Below, piece by piece: positions 11,658 to 20,390 of a DNA stretch of 64,000 nucleotides (positions within the stretch are counted from its first letter, which is position 1; each line of letters opens with the position of its first letter). The notes beneath the pieces are model-generated. The model made no database searches, was not told where the DNA came from, and saw nothing but the letters and a program-made list of their open reading frames with translations. The stretch lies in NCBI GenBank assembly GCA_963766375.1, contig CAVXZG010000013.1:124001-188000 (forward strand), in the 5' to 3' direction. Made by a program: the position numbers and the translations under genes. Source of the stretch: AC-32 sp963766375. Its GTDB lineage: Bacteria > Actinomycetota > Thermoleophilia > Gaiellales > Gaiellaceae.

Positions 11658-12430
11658 CCGGCTTCGTCGACCAGGTGTACGTGCTCGGCCGGCGCTCCGT
11701 CTTGCGCACGCTGCGGCAGCCCGCCAACGTCGTCTCGGCGCTGGTCTTCCCCATGTTTCTGCTCGCGGTCAACTCGGGCGGGCTCAGGGCCGAGACGAAC
11801 CTGCCGGGGTTCCCTACCGATTCGTTCGTGGCCTTCGCGCTGGCCGTGCCGTTCATCCAGGGCGCGCTCTTCGCGACGATGAACGCCGGCACCGACCTGG
11901 CCCGCGACATCCAGACGGGCTTCCTGAACCGGCTCTCACTGACGCCGATGCGGGGGATCGCCGTGCTGGCCGGACAGCTCGGCGGCGTCGTCGTGCTCGG
12001 CCTCATCCAGGCGCTGGTGTACCTCGCCGTCGGCCTGATCATCGGCGTCCGGCTCGAATCGGGCGTGCTCGGCGTGCTCGTCCTGTTCGTGTTCGCGCTG
12101 TTCGTGACGCTGGCCTTCGGCGCGCTCGGGGCCTTCGCGGCGTTGCGCACCGGCTCCGGCGAGGCCGTCCAGAGCCTCTTTCCCGTGTTCTTCGTCTTCC
12201 TGTTCATCTCGTCCATGAACATCCCGCGGAACCTGATCGAGCAGACCTGGTTCCGCGACCTCGCGACCGCGAACCCGGTCTCGTACCTGCTCGAGTGCGT
12301 CCGGAGCCTGATCATCACGGGCTGGAACGCGGAGGCGCTGGCGCTCGGGTTCGGGATCACCGGTGCGATCACGATCGTCGCGCTCTCGCTCTCGACCTGG
12401 GCGCTGCGCGTGAGGATGGCGCGCTCGTGA
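11654..12430 (+). CDS. ABC-2 type permease
   Basis: 258-residue membrane protein with about six hydrophobic segments: an initial NVVSALVFPMFLLAV helix, then FVAFALAVPFIQGALFA, GVVVLGLIQALVYLAVGLII, FVTLAFGALGAFAAL and a final ITGAITIVALSLSTWAL. A long ABC-2 signature-like region precedes the last helix (ANPVSYLLECVRSLII). It forms the membrane pore of an exporter with the upstream ATPase, probably as a heterodimer with the next permease. Start GTG 11654 overlaps the ATPase stop by four bases. Substrate not predictable from sequence. Confidence 0.88.
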   Translation: MTGFVDQVYVLGRRSVLRTLRQPANVVSALVFPMFLLAVNSGGLRAETNLPGFPTDSFVAFALAVPFIQGALFATMNAGTDLARDIQTGFLNRLSLTPMRGIAVLAGQLGGVVVLGLIQALVYLAVGLIIGVRLESGVLGVLVLFVFALFVTLAFGALGAFAALRTGSGEAVQSLFPVFFVFLFISSMNIPRNLIEQTWFRDLATANPVSYLLECVRSLIITGWNAEALALGFGITGAITIVALSLSTWALRVRMARS

Positions 12431-12446
12431 GCTCGGAGACTCGGCT

Positions 12447-13214
12447 GTGAGAACCCTTGCAGTCGCTCGTGGTGTCGCGTGGCGGACCCTGCACAACGTC
12501 TTCCACAACCCGTCCCTGCTCGTGCCCTCGCTCGTCTTCCCGCTCTTCTTCTTCACCGCCTTCGCCGGCGGGCTCTCGCGGGTCGGCGACATCCCCGGCT
12601 TCGACTACCCGCTGGGCTACACGGCTTTCCAGTTCGTCTTCGTGCTGCTGCAGTCCGCGGCCTTCGGCGGCGTCTTCACGGGCTTCGGGATCGCCCGCGA
12701 CTTCGAGAGCGGCTTCGCCCGCCGGCTGCTGCTCGCGGCACCGAACCGCGCCGGGATCGTGCTTGGCTATGCCTCGGCGGCGCTCGTCCGGTGGCTTGTC
12801 ACCGCAGCCTTCCTGACCGTCGTCGCGCTCGCCGTCGGGATGAACGTCGGAGGCAGCGGGGTCGACCTCGTCGGGCTCTACACGCTCGCGGTGATCATCA
12901 ACCTCGCTGCCGTGCTCTGGGCCGCCGGGGTGGCGATGCGCTTCCGGACGATGCAGGCCGGCCCGGTGATGCAGTTGCCCGTCTTCCTGGTCCTCTTCTT
13001 CGCGCCGGTATACGTGCCGCTGGCGCTGCTGCAGGGCTGGATCCACACCGTCGCGCAGGTCAACCCGGTCACGCGAGTGCTCGAATCGGGACGCGGGTTC
13101 CTCGCGGGCAATCCCACCGAGGTCGCGGTTGCGTTCGGCGCGGCCGTCGCGCTGGCGGCAGCGTTCTCGCTCTGGGCGCTGCGCGGGCTGCGCAAAGCCG
13201 AAGCCGCGGGATAA
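12447..13214 (+). CDS. ABC-2 type permease, second subunit
   Basis: 255 residues, six hydrophobic segments in the same layout as the upstream permease: SLVFPLFFFTAFAGGL near the start, then QFVFVLLQSAAFGGVF and LPVFLVLFFAPVYVPLALL, with VNPVTRVLESGRGFLAG matching the conserved pre-helix region. It follows the first permease after 16 bases and completes a three-gene exporter operon. Two different permeases suggest a heterodimeric channel. About 260 bases without a convincing gene follow; they hold the second copy of the 17-bp motif and a TTGCAAG direct repeat. Confidence 0.88.
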   Translation: MRTLAVARGVAWRTLHNVFHNPSLLVPSLVFPLFFFTAFAGGLSRVGDIPGFDYPLGYTAFQFVFVLLQSAAFGGVFTGFGIARDFESGFARRLLLAAPNRAGIVLGYASAALVRWLVTAAFLTVVALAVGMNVGGSGVDLVGLYTLAVIINLAAVLWAAGVAMRFRTMQAGPVMQLPVFLVLFFAPVYVPLALLQGWIHTVAQVNPVTRVLESGRGFLAGNPTEVAVAFGAAVALAAAFSLWALRGLRKAEAAG

Positions 13215-13367
13215 CTCGCACAGGAATCGGGTTGAGCCCGCCGCTCGGGGGGTGGTGGCGACGGGCTCTCCCCTAGTGCTCGCCGCGGGCCACAAGGCCA
13301 GGTACAGGGCACCGCGGCTCGCATCGCCCAGTACCAGCACGGTACCGGCCCGGCCGCGCCTTTCCAA

Positions 13368-13384
13368 TAGGCCGTTCGGCCCAT
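13368..13384. repeat. 17-bp motif TAGGCCGTTCGGCCCAT, copy 2
   Basis: One mismatch to 6927-6943. It lies 93 bases upstream of the GAF-kinase start. Confidence 0.4.
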
Positions 13385-13393
13385 CTTTCCAAG

Positions 13394-13415
13394 TTGCAAG
13401 GAGTGGACTTGCAAG
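13394..13415. repeat. TTGCAAG direct repeats, 15-bp period
   Basis: TTGCAAG at 13394-13400 and again at 13409-13415, start to start 15 bases, upstream of the GAF-kinase gene. Possible operator half-sites; chance occurrence cannot be excluded. Confidence 0.3.
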
Positions 13416-13476
13416 CGGCTTCCTGAAGGAATTTTCTCGACGCAGACTTCCCGGCTCCCTATCATCTTGAGGCCCA

Positions 13477-16400
13477 GTGACCCCCCAAGACCAGGCTGTC
13501 TACTTCAACGCCGTCCCGCTGTTCGTCCTGGCGGGCGCGTACCTGCTCGTCGCGGCGGCTCTCGCACCGGCCCTCTGGCGCGAGCGCAGCCGGGTGAGCG
13601 TGACGGACGTCGCCCTCGCGCTGGTCTTCCCGGCGATCGCGATCCCCGCCGCGATCTTCGGCGCCGTCGTGCTCTACGACCACTCGCCGATCGGCGGGCA
13701 TGTGTGGCCCCCGTTTGCCGCGACCCTGATCGCGCTCGTCCCGGCGCTGATCTTCCTGCGCCGCTGGAGCGACCCCGCACGGTTGGTGCTGAGCGGTCCT
13801 CGCGCGCGTGAAGCAGAACAGCTCGTTTCGGCGCGCGACCGCGAGCTCACCTCCGTCGCCACCCTCGCCAACTCGCTCTCGCGGGCCCAGGACCCGGTCG
13901 AGGCCGCCCGCGTGCTGCTCGACGAGGTGGCCTCGCTGCTGCACGTCGAGTTCACCGCCCTCGCCCTTGTGAGCGACGACGAGGACGAGGCGATCGGCCT
14001 CCTCGCCCGCTCGGACGGCGAAGACGCCGATTGGTTCAGCGACATCCGGGTGCACCTGCACAACGAGCCGTCGGGGATCGCCAGCGCCTACTTCGAGGCG
14101 GCTCCGGTCGCGGTCTACGACATCGAATCCTCGCCGCTCGTCAGCCAGCGTCTCGCGCAAGGCGGCGCACGCGAAGAGCGGAGCCTTCGTGCCTTTGATC
14201 GTCGAGGAGCGGGTCGTCGGCGTGCTGGTCGCCGCGCCGACCCAGGAGCGCCGAGCCTTCACCCCCGAGGAGCTCCGCCTGATGCAGGCTCTGGCCGGGG
14301 AGGCCGCGATCTCGCTCGACCGCACCCGCTCGGCGCATGCGCTCGACCAGGCCCTTGCCCGTGAGCGGCTCGTGGGGAAGATCTCACGCCGCGTTCGCTC
14401 GGTGCACGACCTCGACGCGGTCACGCGGGTGGCGGTGACCGAGACCGGTCGCGCAATTGGCGCTTCCCGCTGTTTCATCAGGATCGGCGACGCGAACGAG
14501 ACGCTGCCGATCCGCGCCGAGTGGTGGGCGGAGGGGCTTGCCCCGATCGGCGACGATGCGGGCCGGCTGCCGGTCTCGAACCTCGCCGCGCGCGAGCGCC
14601 GCACCGTCACGGTCGCGGACGTGCTCGATGCGCCCGAGCTCCTGGACGAGTCGCTCGGGGACGTCCAGACGCTGGTCGAGCTCGGCACCCGCTCGGTGCT
14701 GGCCACGCCGATCGTCGTGTTCGATCGAATGATCGGCGTGCTGGGTCTCCACCGGCCGGATCCGGGGACCTGGGCATCCGGCGAGGTCTCGCTGGCGGAG
14801 GCAGTCGCGCGCGAGATCGGGCTCGCGCTGCACACGGCGCGACTCCTCGAGGAGAACGAGCGGCGGCTCGGCGAGCAGGGCGCGCTCCTCAAGGCCGCTC
14901 AGGTCGTGACCAGCGAGCTCGAGCTGAAGGCGGTGCTGCAGCGGCTCGTGGACGAGGTCGCCCAGCTGCTACGCGCGGAGGCAGTGGACTGCTTCCTGCT
15001 CGACGCCGAGCGCGGGGTCCTGCGCTGCGCGGCCGTCCACGGCCTGCTCGAGGGGATCGTCGGCTTCGAGTTCCCGGCGGAGAAGGGGCTTTCCGGCCGC
15101 GCCATCGCTCGGGGCCGACCGGTGCTCTCGGACGACTACTCGGAGCTCACCGAGACCGTGCCGCATCCGGCCTACGAGGGTTTCCACAGCGCGATCGTGG
15201 CTCCGATGCGCTGGTCCGGCGAGGTGAGGGGGATCCTCGGCGTCGGGACGCGCGACGCCGAGCGCAAGTTCACCTCCGGCCAGGCCGACTTGCTCGAGGC
15301 CTTCGCGAACCTCGCCGCGCTCGCGTTGCGCAATGCCGAGAGCTTCGAGGAGCGCTCGCGGCAGGCGCGGATCCAGCGCGGTTTCTACCGAATCGCCTCG
15401 GTGCTCGGCGAGCCGATCTCCCTCGAGGACACCTTCGACGCGCTCGCCCAGGCAGCGAGCGAGGCGCTTGGCGGCGCGAGCGCGGCGGTGTTGATGCCGA
15501 AGGCCGACGACCTTCGCCTCGCCGGGCTGCACGGCCTACCCGGGCTGCTGGTCAAGTTCCTCGAGAACGGCCTGGGCGACCCCTCCGGTGCCTTGCGCTC
15601 CTGCGCGCGCGGCAGGCGCGTGCTGGCCTCGCCACGCCTCCACGACGACGATCGCTTCGACGACGAGTGGCGGGGCGTGACGCGCGAGTCCGGCTACCGC
15701 TCGCTGCTGGCGGTGCCGATCGAGGCGCCGCGCAGTGAGGAGGGCGCGCTCGTGCTCGTCTTCTTCGAGGAACAGCGAAACTTCGCCGACGACGACCTCG
15801 AGCTCGCGCGGAACCTCGCCGGTGCAGCACGAGGCGCGCTCGAGCGGAGCGAGCTCTTCGAGGCGGAGCGCCGCTCGCGCGCGCTGGCCCAGCAGCTCGC
15901 CCGCACCGGCTCGCTGCTCGCAACCGAGCTCGACCCAGGAGCCGTGCTCGACGAGGTCGTCCGCCAAGCGCCGGCGCTCCTCGGCGCCGACGCCGCGGTG
16001 ATCCGCCTGCTCGAGGGCGACGAGCTCGTCGCGAGCGCGGTCTCGGGCGGGGAGCTCACGAGCGTCCTCGACTCCCGGGTGCCCTCGACGGCCCGCCTCG
16101 CAGGCGACGCCGTCCAGTCCCGGTCGCCGGTCACGGTTGCCGACGCGCGCGAGGACCAGCGGCTGCTCCAGGCCGACCCCGTCCTCTCAGCCGGTTACGC
16201 CGGCTACGTCGGCGTGCCACTCGTCGGTCCGGAAGGGGCCGTGCACGGCGTGCTCTCGGTGTATGCGAAGGAGCCGAGGCCGTGGCAGCAGGAGGAGGTG
16301 GAGGCGCTCGCCGCCTTCGCGGGCAACGCGTCGGCCGCGCTCTCGAGTGCCGAGCTCTACCAGAACGTCGCGCTCGAGAAGGAGCGCAGCGTGGCGATCC

Positions 16401-17422
16401 TCTCGAACATCGCCGACGGGATCGTGGCCGTCGACCGCGAAGGAAAGGTCGTGCTCTGGAACGCGGCCGCGGAGCGAATCACGGGCGTCCCCACGCCGGA
16501 GGCGCTCGACCGGACGCCCAGCGACGTGCTGCAGCGTGACCTCGAGTCCGACCGCGAGTCGCCGGCCGGAGAGCGGCTCGTCTCGATTCGGCGGGGCGGG
16601 GAGGAGATCTGGCTCTCGCTGACCGAGGCGATCATGCTCGACCCGGCCGGAGCCGTCGCCGGCCGCATCTTCGCCTTCCGCGACATCTCCGCCGAGCGCG
16701 TCGTCGAGGAGATGAAGTCGGAGTTCGTCTCCAACGTCTCGCGTGAGCTGCGCTCGCCGCTGACCTCGATCTACGGCTTTGCCGAGACCCTTCTGCGCGA
16801 CGACGTCCTCTTCGGCGAGGAGGAGCGAGCCACGTTCCTCGGCTACATCGCCTCGGAGGCCGGTCGGCTGACGGCGATCGTCGACCGGCTGCTCGCGGTA
16901 GCCCGGCTCGACTCCGGCGACCTCCAGGTGCAGCTCGCGCCGATCGACGTGAGCGCCGTCGTCTCCGAGGTCGTCTCCTCGGCGAAGCAGTCGTTCGTCC
17001 TGGCAGGCCACCAGTTCGTCCTCGATCTTCCTCCCGAGCCGCTCGCCGTCACCGCCGACCGCGAGAAGCTGCGACAGATCATCACCGACCTCGTGGACAA
17101 CGCGGTCAAGTACTCACCGGAAGGCGGCACGGTGCGGGTCGCCGCGCGCCGCCGCGACGACGCCGTGGAGGTGAGCGTGGACGATGAAGGAATCGGGATC
17201 CCGGAGGCCGAGCAGGGCCGGATCTTCGCGAAGTTCTATCGCGCCGAGAGCGGCGGGCGCGACCTCGAGAGCGGCGGGACCGGCCTCGGCCTCTTCATCG
17301 CCAAGGAGCTGCTCGCGGCGATGCGCGGCCGCATCTGGGTGCGCTCGCGCGAGGGTGAAGGCTCGAGCTTCGTGTTCTCGCTGCCGGTTTCTGCGCAGCC
17401 CGTTCTCAGCGAGCGTGAATGA
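13477..17422 (+). CDS. Membrane multi-GAF histidine-kinase-like protein with H-box His replaced by Arg
   Basis: About 1,314 residues. Three membrane helices (1-100) are followed by five consecutive GAF domains (roughly 115-290, 300-460, 475-640, 650-805, 810-970), a PAS domain (975-1085), a HisKA-like dimerisation domain and a HATPase domain with N-box DLVDNAVKYS, G1 VDDEGIGIPEAE and G2 GGTGLGLFIAKEL. The H-box, normally SHELRxPL, reads SRELRSPL, with the Arg codon CGT at 16742-16744, so the phospho-accepting His is missing. A frame slip near 14163 (extra G; corrected reading AHAKSGAFVPLIVEERV) joins the first 229 residues to the rest. Start GTG 13477. A stand-alone receiver gene follows 52 bases after the stop and is the natural partner. 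It could be a degenerate scaffold or sensor that cannot autophosphorylate, or the Arg could be a base-call error. Confidence 0.85.
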
Positions 17423-17474
17423 ACGGCCGTACGAACGGGTATAGGAGCGCGTTCCTACTAGGGTGGCGGGACCG

Positions 17475-17912
17475 ATGACGAGGGTTTTGGTAATCGATGA
17501 CGAGGCGCCGATCCGGCTTCTCTGCCGAGTGAATCTCGAGGCGGAGGGGATGGAGGTGCTCGAGGCGAGCGACGGGCCCACCGGCCTCGAGAAGGCTCGC
17601 AACGAGGAGCCCGACGTGATCCTCCTCGACGTGATGATGCCGGGCCTCGACGGGTGGCAGGTCGCGGAGGAGCTGCTCGACAGCGACAGCACGAGCTCGA
17701 TCCCGATCGTGTTCCTGACGGCCAGAGCCGAGGTGCGCGACCGGGCCCGCGGGCTCGACCTCGGTGGGATCGACTACGTCACGAAGCCGTTCAACCCGAT
17801 CGAGCTGGCGCCACTCGTGCTGGACTTGATCGACCGCGTGGACCGAGGCGAGCGCGACGAGCTACGTCGCGAGAAGATCGCCGAGCTGCGTGACCTGATC
17901 GAGCCCGCCTAG
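17475..17912 (+). CDS. Single-domain response regulator (receiver only)
   Basis: About 145 residues: a CheY-like receiver with acidic pair DDEAP, phospho-acceptor Asp in ILLDVMMPGLDGWQV, switch Thr in FLTA and Lys in VTKPF, then a short charged helix (DRGERDELRREKIAELRDL) and no output domain. It should pass phosphate or act by protein contact. Start taken at ATG 17475 (MTRVLVIDD); a GTG at 17463 would add four residues. It follows the multi-GAF kinase closely. Its TAG overlaps the end of the convergent CAP-domain gene by four bases. Very similar in layout to the receiver at 18638. Confidence 0.9.
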   Translation: MTRVLVIDDEAPIRLLCRVNLEAEGMEVLEASDGPTGLEKARNEEPDVILLDVMMPGLDGWQVAEELLDSDSTSSIPIVFLTARAEVRDRARGLDLGGIDYVTKPFNPIELAPLVLDLIDRVDRGERDELRREKIAELRDLIEPA

Positions 17913-18379
17913 CGTCCGGCGAAGTCGGTCGTGATCATCAGCGCGCCCTGGCGGCCGCTGAAGTTGCCGCGCAGGGCGCCGACGCCGACGAGCCGGTAGC
18001 CCCCGTCCAGCAGGTTGCGCCGGTGACCCGGGCTCGCCAGCCACATCCGGACGATCGCGCGGGCGCGTGCTGCCCGGCCGGCGCCCCAGGCGAGGTTCTC
18101 GCCTAAGCGCGGGGCGCGGACGCCCACAGACCGGATGCGCGCGTTGAATGCGCCGTGGAAGAAAACGCCGGCGCTCAGCATCTTGGAAGAGTGCGAGCGA
18201 GCCGCGCGCTCGAGCCGCCAGTCGGCGCGGAGCGGCTGCACGCCGTGCGCCAGCCGCACCTGGTTCATGACCGTCAACAATGAAGACTCTGTTCGAGTCA
18301 GCGATGCCGGCTGTGCTTCACCGGCCAATATGAATGCCACGACGGCGAAAGCCGTCCAGCTCAAGACTCGCCTGGCCAC
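17909..18379 (-). CDS. Secreted CAP/SCP-domain protein (YkwD-like)
   Basis: 156 residues with an N-terminal signal peptide (WTAFAVVAFILAGEAQPAS) and a CAP/SCP fold. The family segments are visible as NQVRLAHGVQPLRADWRLERAA (22 residues in the protein, beginning about residue 39), HSSKMLSAGVFFHG, GENLAWGAG and ASPGHRRNLLDGGYRLVGVG. CAP proteins are extracellular and often metal- or lipid-binding; enzymatic activity is not established. The expected His residues in HS..M and PGHR are present. It is convergent with the receiver gene (4-base overlap). An AT-rich stretch of about 140 bases upstream probably holds its promoter. A paralogue lies at 31081. Confidence 0.88.
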   Translation of the reverse strand: MARRVLSWTAFAVVAFILAGEAQPASLTRTESSLLTVMNQVRLAHGVQPLRADWRLERAARSHSSKMLSAGVFFHGAFNARIRSVGVRAPRLGENLAWGAGRAARARAIVRMWLASPGHRRNLLDGGYRLVGVGALRGNFSGRQGALMITTDFAGR

Positions 18380-18522
18380 GAGTAGAGAAATCGTTACACA
18401 TATCCCGGCTGAATGTGAAGGATTAATTGCGAAAAGTTGTGGAAAGCGCGGCTGTAAGCGAAAAATCGGCCCATTTCGTCGCTTGGAACGGAGCCGGAAG
18501 CGAAGCTAGACTGGGGTTTCGG
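18380..18522. other. AT-rich promoter region between CAP gene and tRNA-Pro
   Basis: 143 bases, clearly richer in A and T than the surroundings (for example GAAATCGTTACACATATCCC and GGATTAATTGCGAAAAG). It probably carries divergent promoters for the CAP gene and tRNA-Pro. No gene seen. Confidence 0.45.
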
Positions 18523-18597
18523 CGGGACGTAGCGCAGCCTGGTTAGCGCGCCTGCTTTGGGAGCAGGAGGCCGGCGGTTCGAATCCGCCCGTCCCGA
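18523..18597 (+). tRNA. tRNA-Pro (anticodon TGG)
   Basis: Acceptor stem CGGGACG/CGTCCCG, anticodon arm CCTGC-TTTGGGA-GCAGG with anticodon TGG, and T-arm GGCGG-TTCGAAT-CCGCC. Discriminator A; CCA not encoded. Confidence 0.95.
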
Positions 18598-18637
18598 TTG
18601 GTGAACCCTCGGCTGCGGCGGTAAGGTCATCTGCTGC

Positions 18638-19090
18638 GTGTCCGCGTCTGCCGAAAGAACGGTGCTCGTCGTTGACGACGACCCCGCGATGCTGCTCCTT
18701 TGCCGGGCAAATCTCCGCGAGTCGGGACTGCGCGTCCGCGAAGCAGCGAGCGCGGCCGAGGCATTGGCGAGCGTCCGGCTCGACAGGCCCGACCTGATCC
18801 TGCTCGACATCATGATGCCCGGGGTGTCGGGTTGGCAGGTCGCGGCCCAGTTGCTCGGCGACCGCGCGACGGACGAGATCCCGATCATCTTCCTGACCGC
18901 CTTGAGCGGCACGAAGCAGCGTCTGCGAGCCTTCGAGCTCGGAGCCGTCGGCTATGTCACGAAGCCATTCGATCCTGCCTCTCTCGGGCCCACGCTGATC
19001 GCTGTTCTGGATCAGATCGACCGGGGGGAGCGGAGCGCCCTGATTGCCGAGAACCTGAACGCGCTGCGAGCAGAAATGCACGCTTCCTGA
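18638..19090 (+). CDS. Single-domain response regulator (receiver only), second copy
   Basis: 150 residues: receiver domain with acidic pair DDDPAM, phospho-acceptor Asp in LILLDIMMPGVSGWQV, Thr in FLTAL and Lys in VTKPFD, followed by DRGERSALIAENLNALRAEM, which parallels the tail of the receiver at 17475. The two are clear paralogues, and both lack an output domain. Start GTG 18638. It lies immediately after tRNA-Pro and upstream of the secreted-protein gene. No kinase gene is adjacent, so the partner may be the multi-GAF protein or a distant kinase. Confidence 0.88.
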   Translation: MSASAERTVLVVDDDPAMLLLCRANLRESGLRVREAASAAEALASVRLDRPDLILLDIMMPGVSGWQVAAQLLGDRATDEIPIIFLTALSGTKQRLRAFELGAVGYVTKPFDPASLGPTLIAVLDQIDRGERSALIAENLNALRAEMHAS

Positions 19091-19124
19091 TCGCGTGGGC
19101 TTCTGGCCGCACCAGATCGCTGAT

Positions 19125-19140
19125 TTGACAGACGGGTCAA
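19125..19140. promoter_or_regulatory. Inverted repeat TTGAC-N6-GTCAA upstream of secreted protein gene
   Basis: Perfect 5-bp arms TTGAC and GTCAA separated by AGACGG, in the AT-richer stretch before the gene at 19236. TTGACA may also act as a -35 element. Possible repressor operator. Confidence 0.35.
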
Positions 19141-19235
19141 ATAACGCGAACATCGTCGGATAAGGGTCATTCATTTTATGCCTGCGTGCGCTTTCGCGTG
19201 CCCGGGGGGGCCGGGCAAACTAGACGGGAGAGAAC

Positions 19236-20273
19236 ATGCGGCGTTCGATTCGAAGGGTTGTGCTCGGCGTCTGCGCGGTAGCGCTCGCGAGCGCAGCGGT
19301 ATTGGGATACGTCGGTAGGGGGGACGCGGCCGGCACGAACATCTGCCCACGGCTCGGTCTGCCTGACGGGCGTTGTGTCCCCGCACGTCACGTCGGCGAC
19401 GCCGACGGGCGGGTTCGCCGCTTTCGCTGCGGGCCGATTCAACAACAGCTCGCCGAGCACGGCGACACATCTCAACCTGACGATCTCGTTCAAGGACGGG
19501 ACGGGCGCGCGCTGCGTTCGTCTCGGTGGGCACGATTGGCAAGTTCGTCGACGGCTCGTCAGTCGCGCCGGCCTGCACTCCGGCTGGCTCGAGCGTCTCG
19601 AGCGTCTCGTGCAGCTTCCCCAACCTTGCCGGCGGTCACTTCGCGAAGCTGCAGTTCCCGTTCACTCCGGTGGCGCCGACGCCGCTCACGGACGGCTCGA
19701 CCGTCACGGCGACGCTCTCGGCGACCTACGGCGAGGGCAACGGAGGCCCCAACGACAGCCAGATCGGGGACCCCCGACACGCTGAAGATCTCCGGGGCAG
19801 GGAAGTGCACCACGGGCGGATCGAAGCTCGACCCGATCAGCAACTCGAGCCAGACGTCGTCGATCGGCGTCGACTACCCGGCGGCTACAACCGACCAGAA
19901 GCTTCCTTGCACGGCGGTGGGGATCGACGTCAGCAACACGCAAGTCACGGTGGGCGGCATCGCCGGCTACGTCGCAACGCTCGAGCTGCCGCTGGTGAAT
20001 GGGTTCGCCACTGTTCAGCACGATGTGACGCCTCTGCCGGACAAGACGACGGTGAAGGGGCTCGTCATCTGGGAGTCGCTGCAACCGGTAGGTACTACGA
20101 ACTTCGACCTGAAGGTTCCGGCGTGCGATTCGGCGGGGCTTCCGCCGATCCCGGCGACTCCTGGTTTCTCCAGCGACACCTGCGTCTTCAGTCGGAGCTC
20201 GCTGCCGAAGGGCGGCGGGCGGTTCATCATGCACGCGCTCGGGGCCAGCATCGACCCGAGGTACACGCCGTAG
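19236..20273 (+). CDS. Secreted protein of unknown function, three frameshifts
   Basis: About 344 residues. It starts MRRSIRRVVLGVCAVALASA, a clear signal peptide, with a GGGAGAG ribosome-binding site before ATG 19236. The mature part is rich in Thr, Ser and Gly strands and reads through three +1 slips: near 19350-19375 (into VVSPHVTSATPTGGF), near 19510 (into FVSVGTIGKFVDGSS) and near 19770 (into DTLKISGAGKCTTGG). The last frame runs to TAG 20271-20273. The composition suggests an all-beta, extracellular protein with two Cys-bearing segments. I recognise no family. A strong hairpin follows at 20305. The neighbours are a receiver gene upstream and the cyclase-ATPase gene downstream. Confidence 0.6.
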   Translation: MRRSIRRVVLGVCAVALASAAVLGYVGRGDAAGTNICPRLGLPDGRCVPARHVGDADGRVRRFRCGPIQQQLAEHGDTSQPDDLVQGRDGRALRSSRWARLASSSTARQSRRPALRLARASRASRAASPTLPAVTSRSCSSRSLRWRRRRSRTARPSRRRSRRPTARATEAPTTARSGTPDTLKISGAGKCTTGGSKLDPISNSSQTSSIGVDYPAATTDQKLPCTAVGIDVSNTQVTVGGIAGYVATLELPLVNGFATVQHDVTPLPDKTTVKGLVIWESLQPVGTTNFDLKVPACDSAGLPPIPATPGFSSDTCVFSRSSLPKGGGRFIMHALGASIDPRYTP

Positions 20274-20304
20274 GACGTACAGCGAGCGGTTTGACCTGCA
20301 GGTT

Positions 20305-20332
20305 GAGAGCGCCGCCCGCGGGCGGCGCTCTC
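20305..20332 (+). terminator. Perfect 28-bp palindrome, probable terminator
   Basis: Arms GAGAGCGCCGCCCG (20305-20318) and CGGGCGGCGCTCTC (20319-20332) are exactly complementary. A run of six or seven T follows only at about 20353, so it may act as a terminator or a transcription block between the secreted protein and the cyclase gene. Confidence 0.65.
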
Positions 20333-20377
20333 GCGTCTCCGCTCGAACAGCAGTTTTTTACCTGCTCAGAGCAGGGG

Positions 20378-20383
20378 TACACT
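20378..20383 (+). promoter_or_regulatory. Leaderless -10 box TACACT of cyclase gene 1
   Basis: TACACT ends 7 bases before GTG 20391. The paralogous gene has the same box at the same distance (23674-23679). Confidence 0.55.
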
Positions 20384-20390
20384 GATTTTT

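Larger units (their letters stand above)
13215..13476. other. Intergenic region before the five-GAF kinase gene
   Basis: 262 bases without a supported gene. It contains the second 17-bp motif (13368-13384) and the two TTGCAAG heptamers (13394 and 13409). No clear terminator for the ABC operon was seen, and no RNA gene was recognised. Confidence 0.5.
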
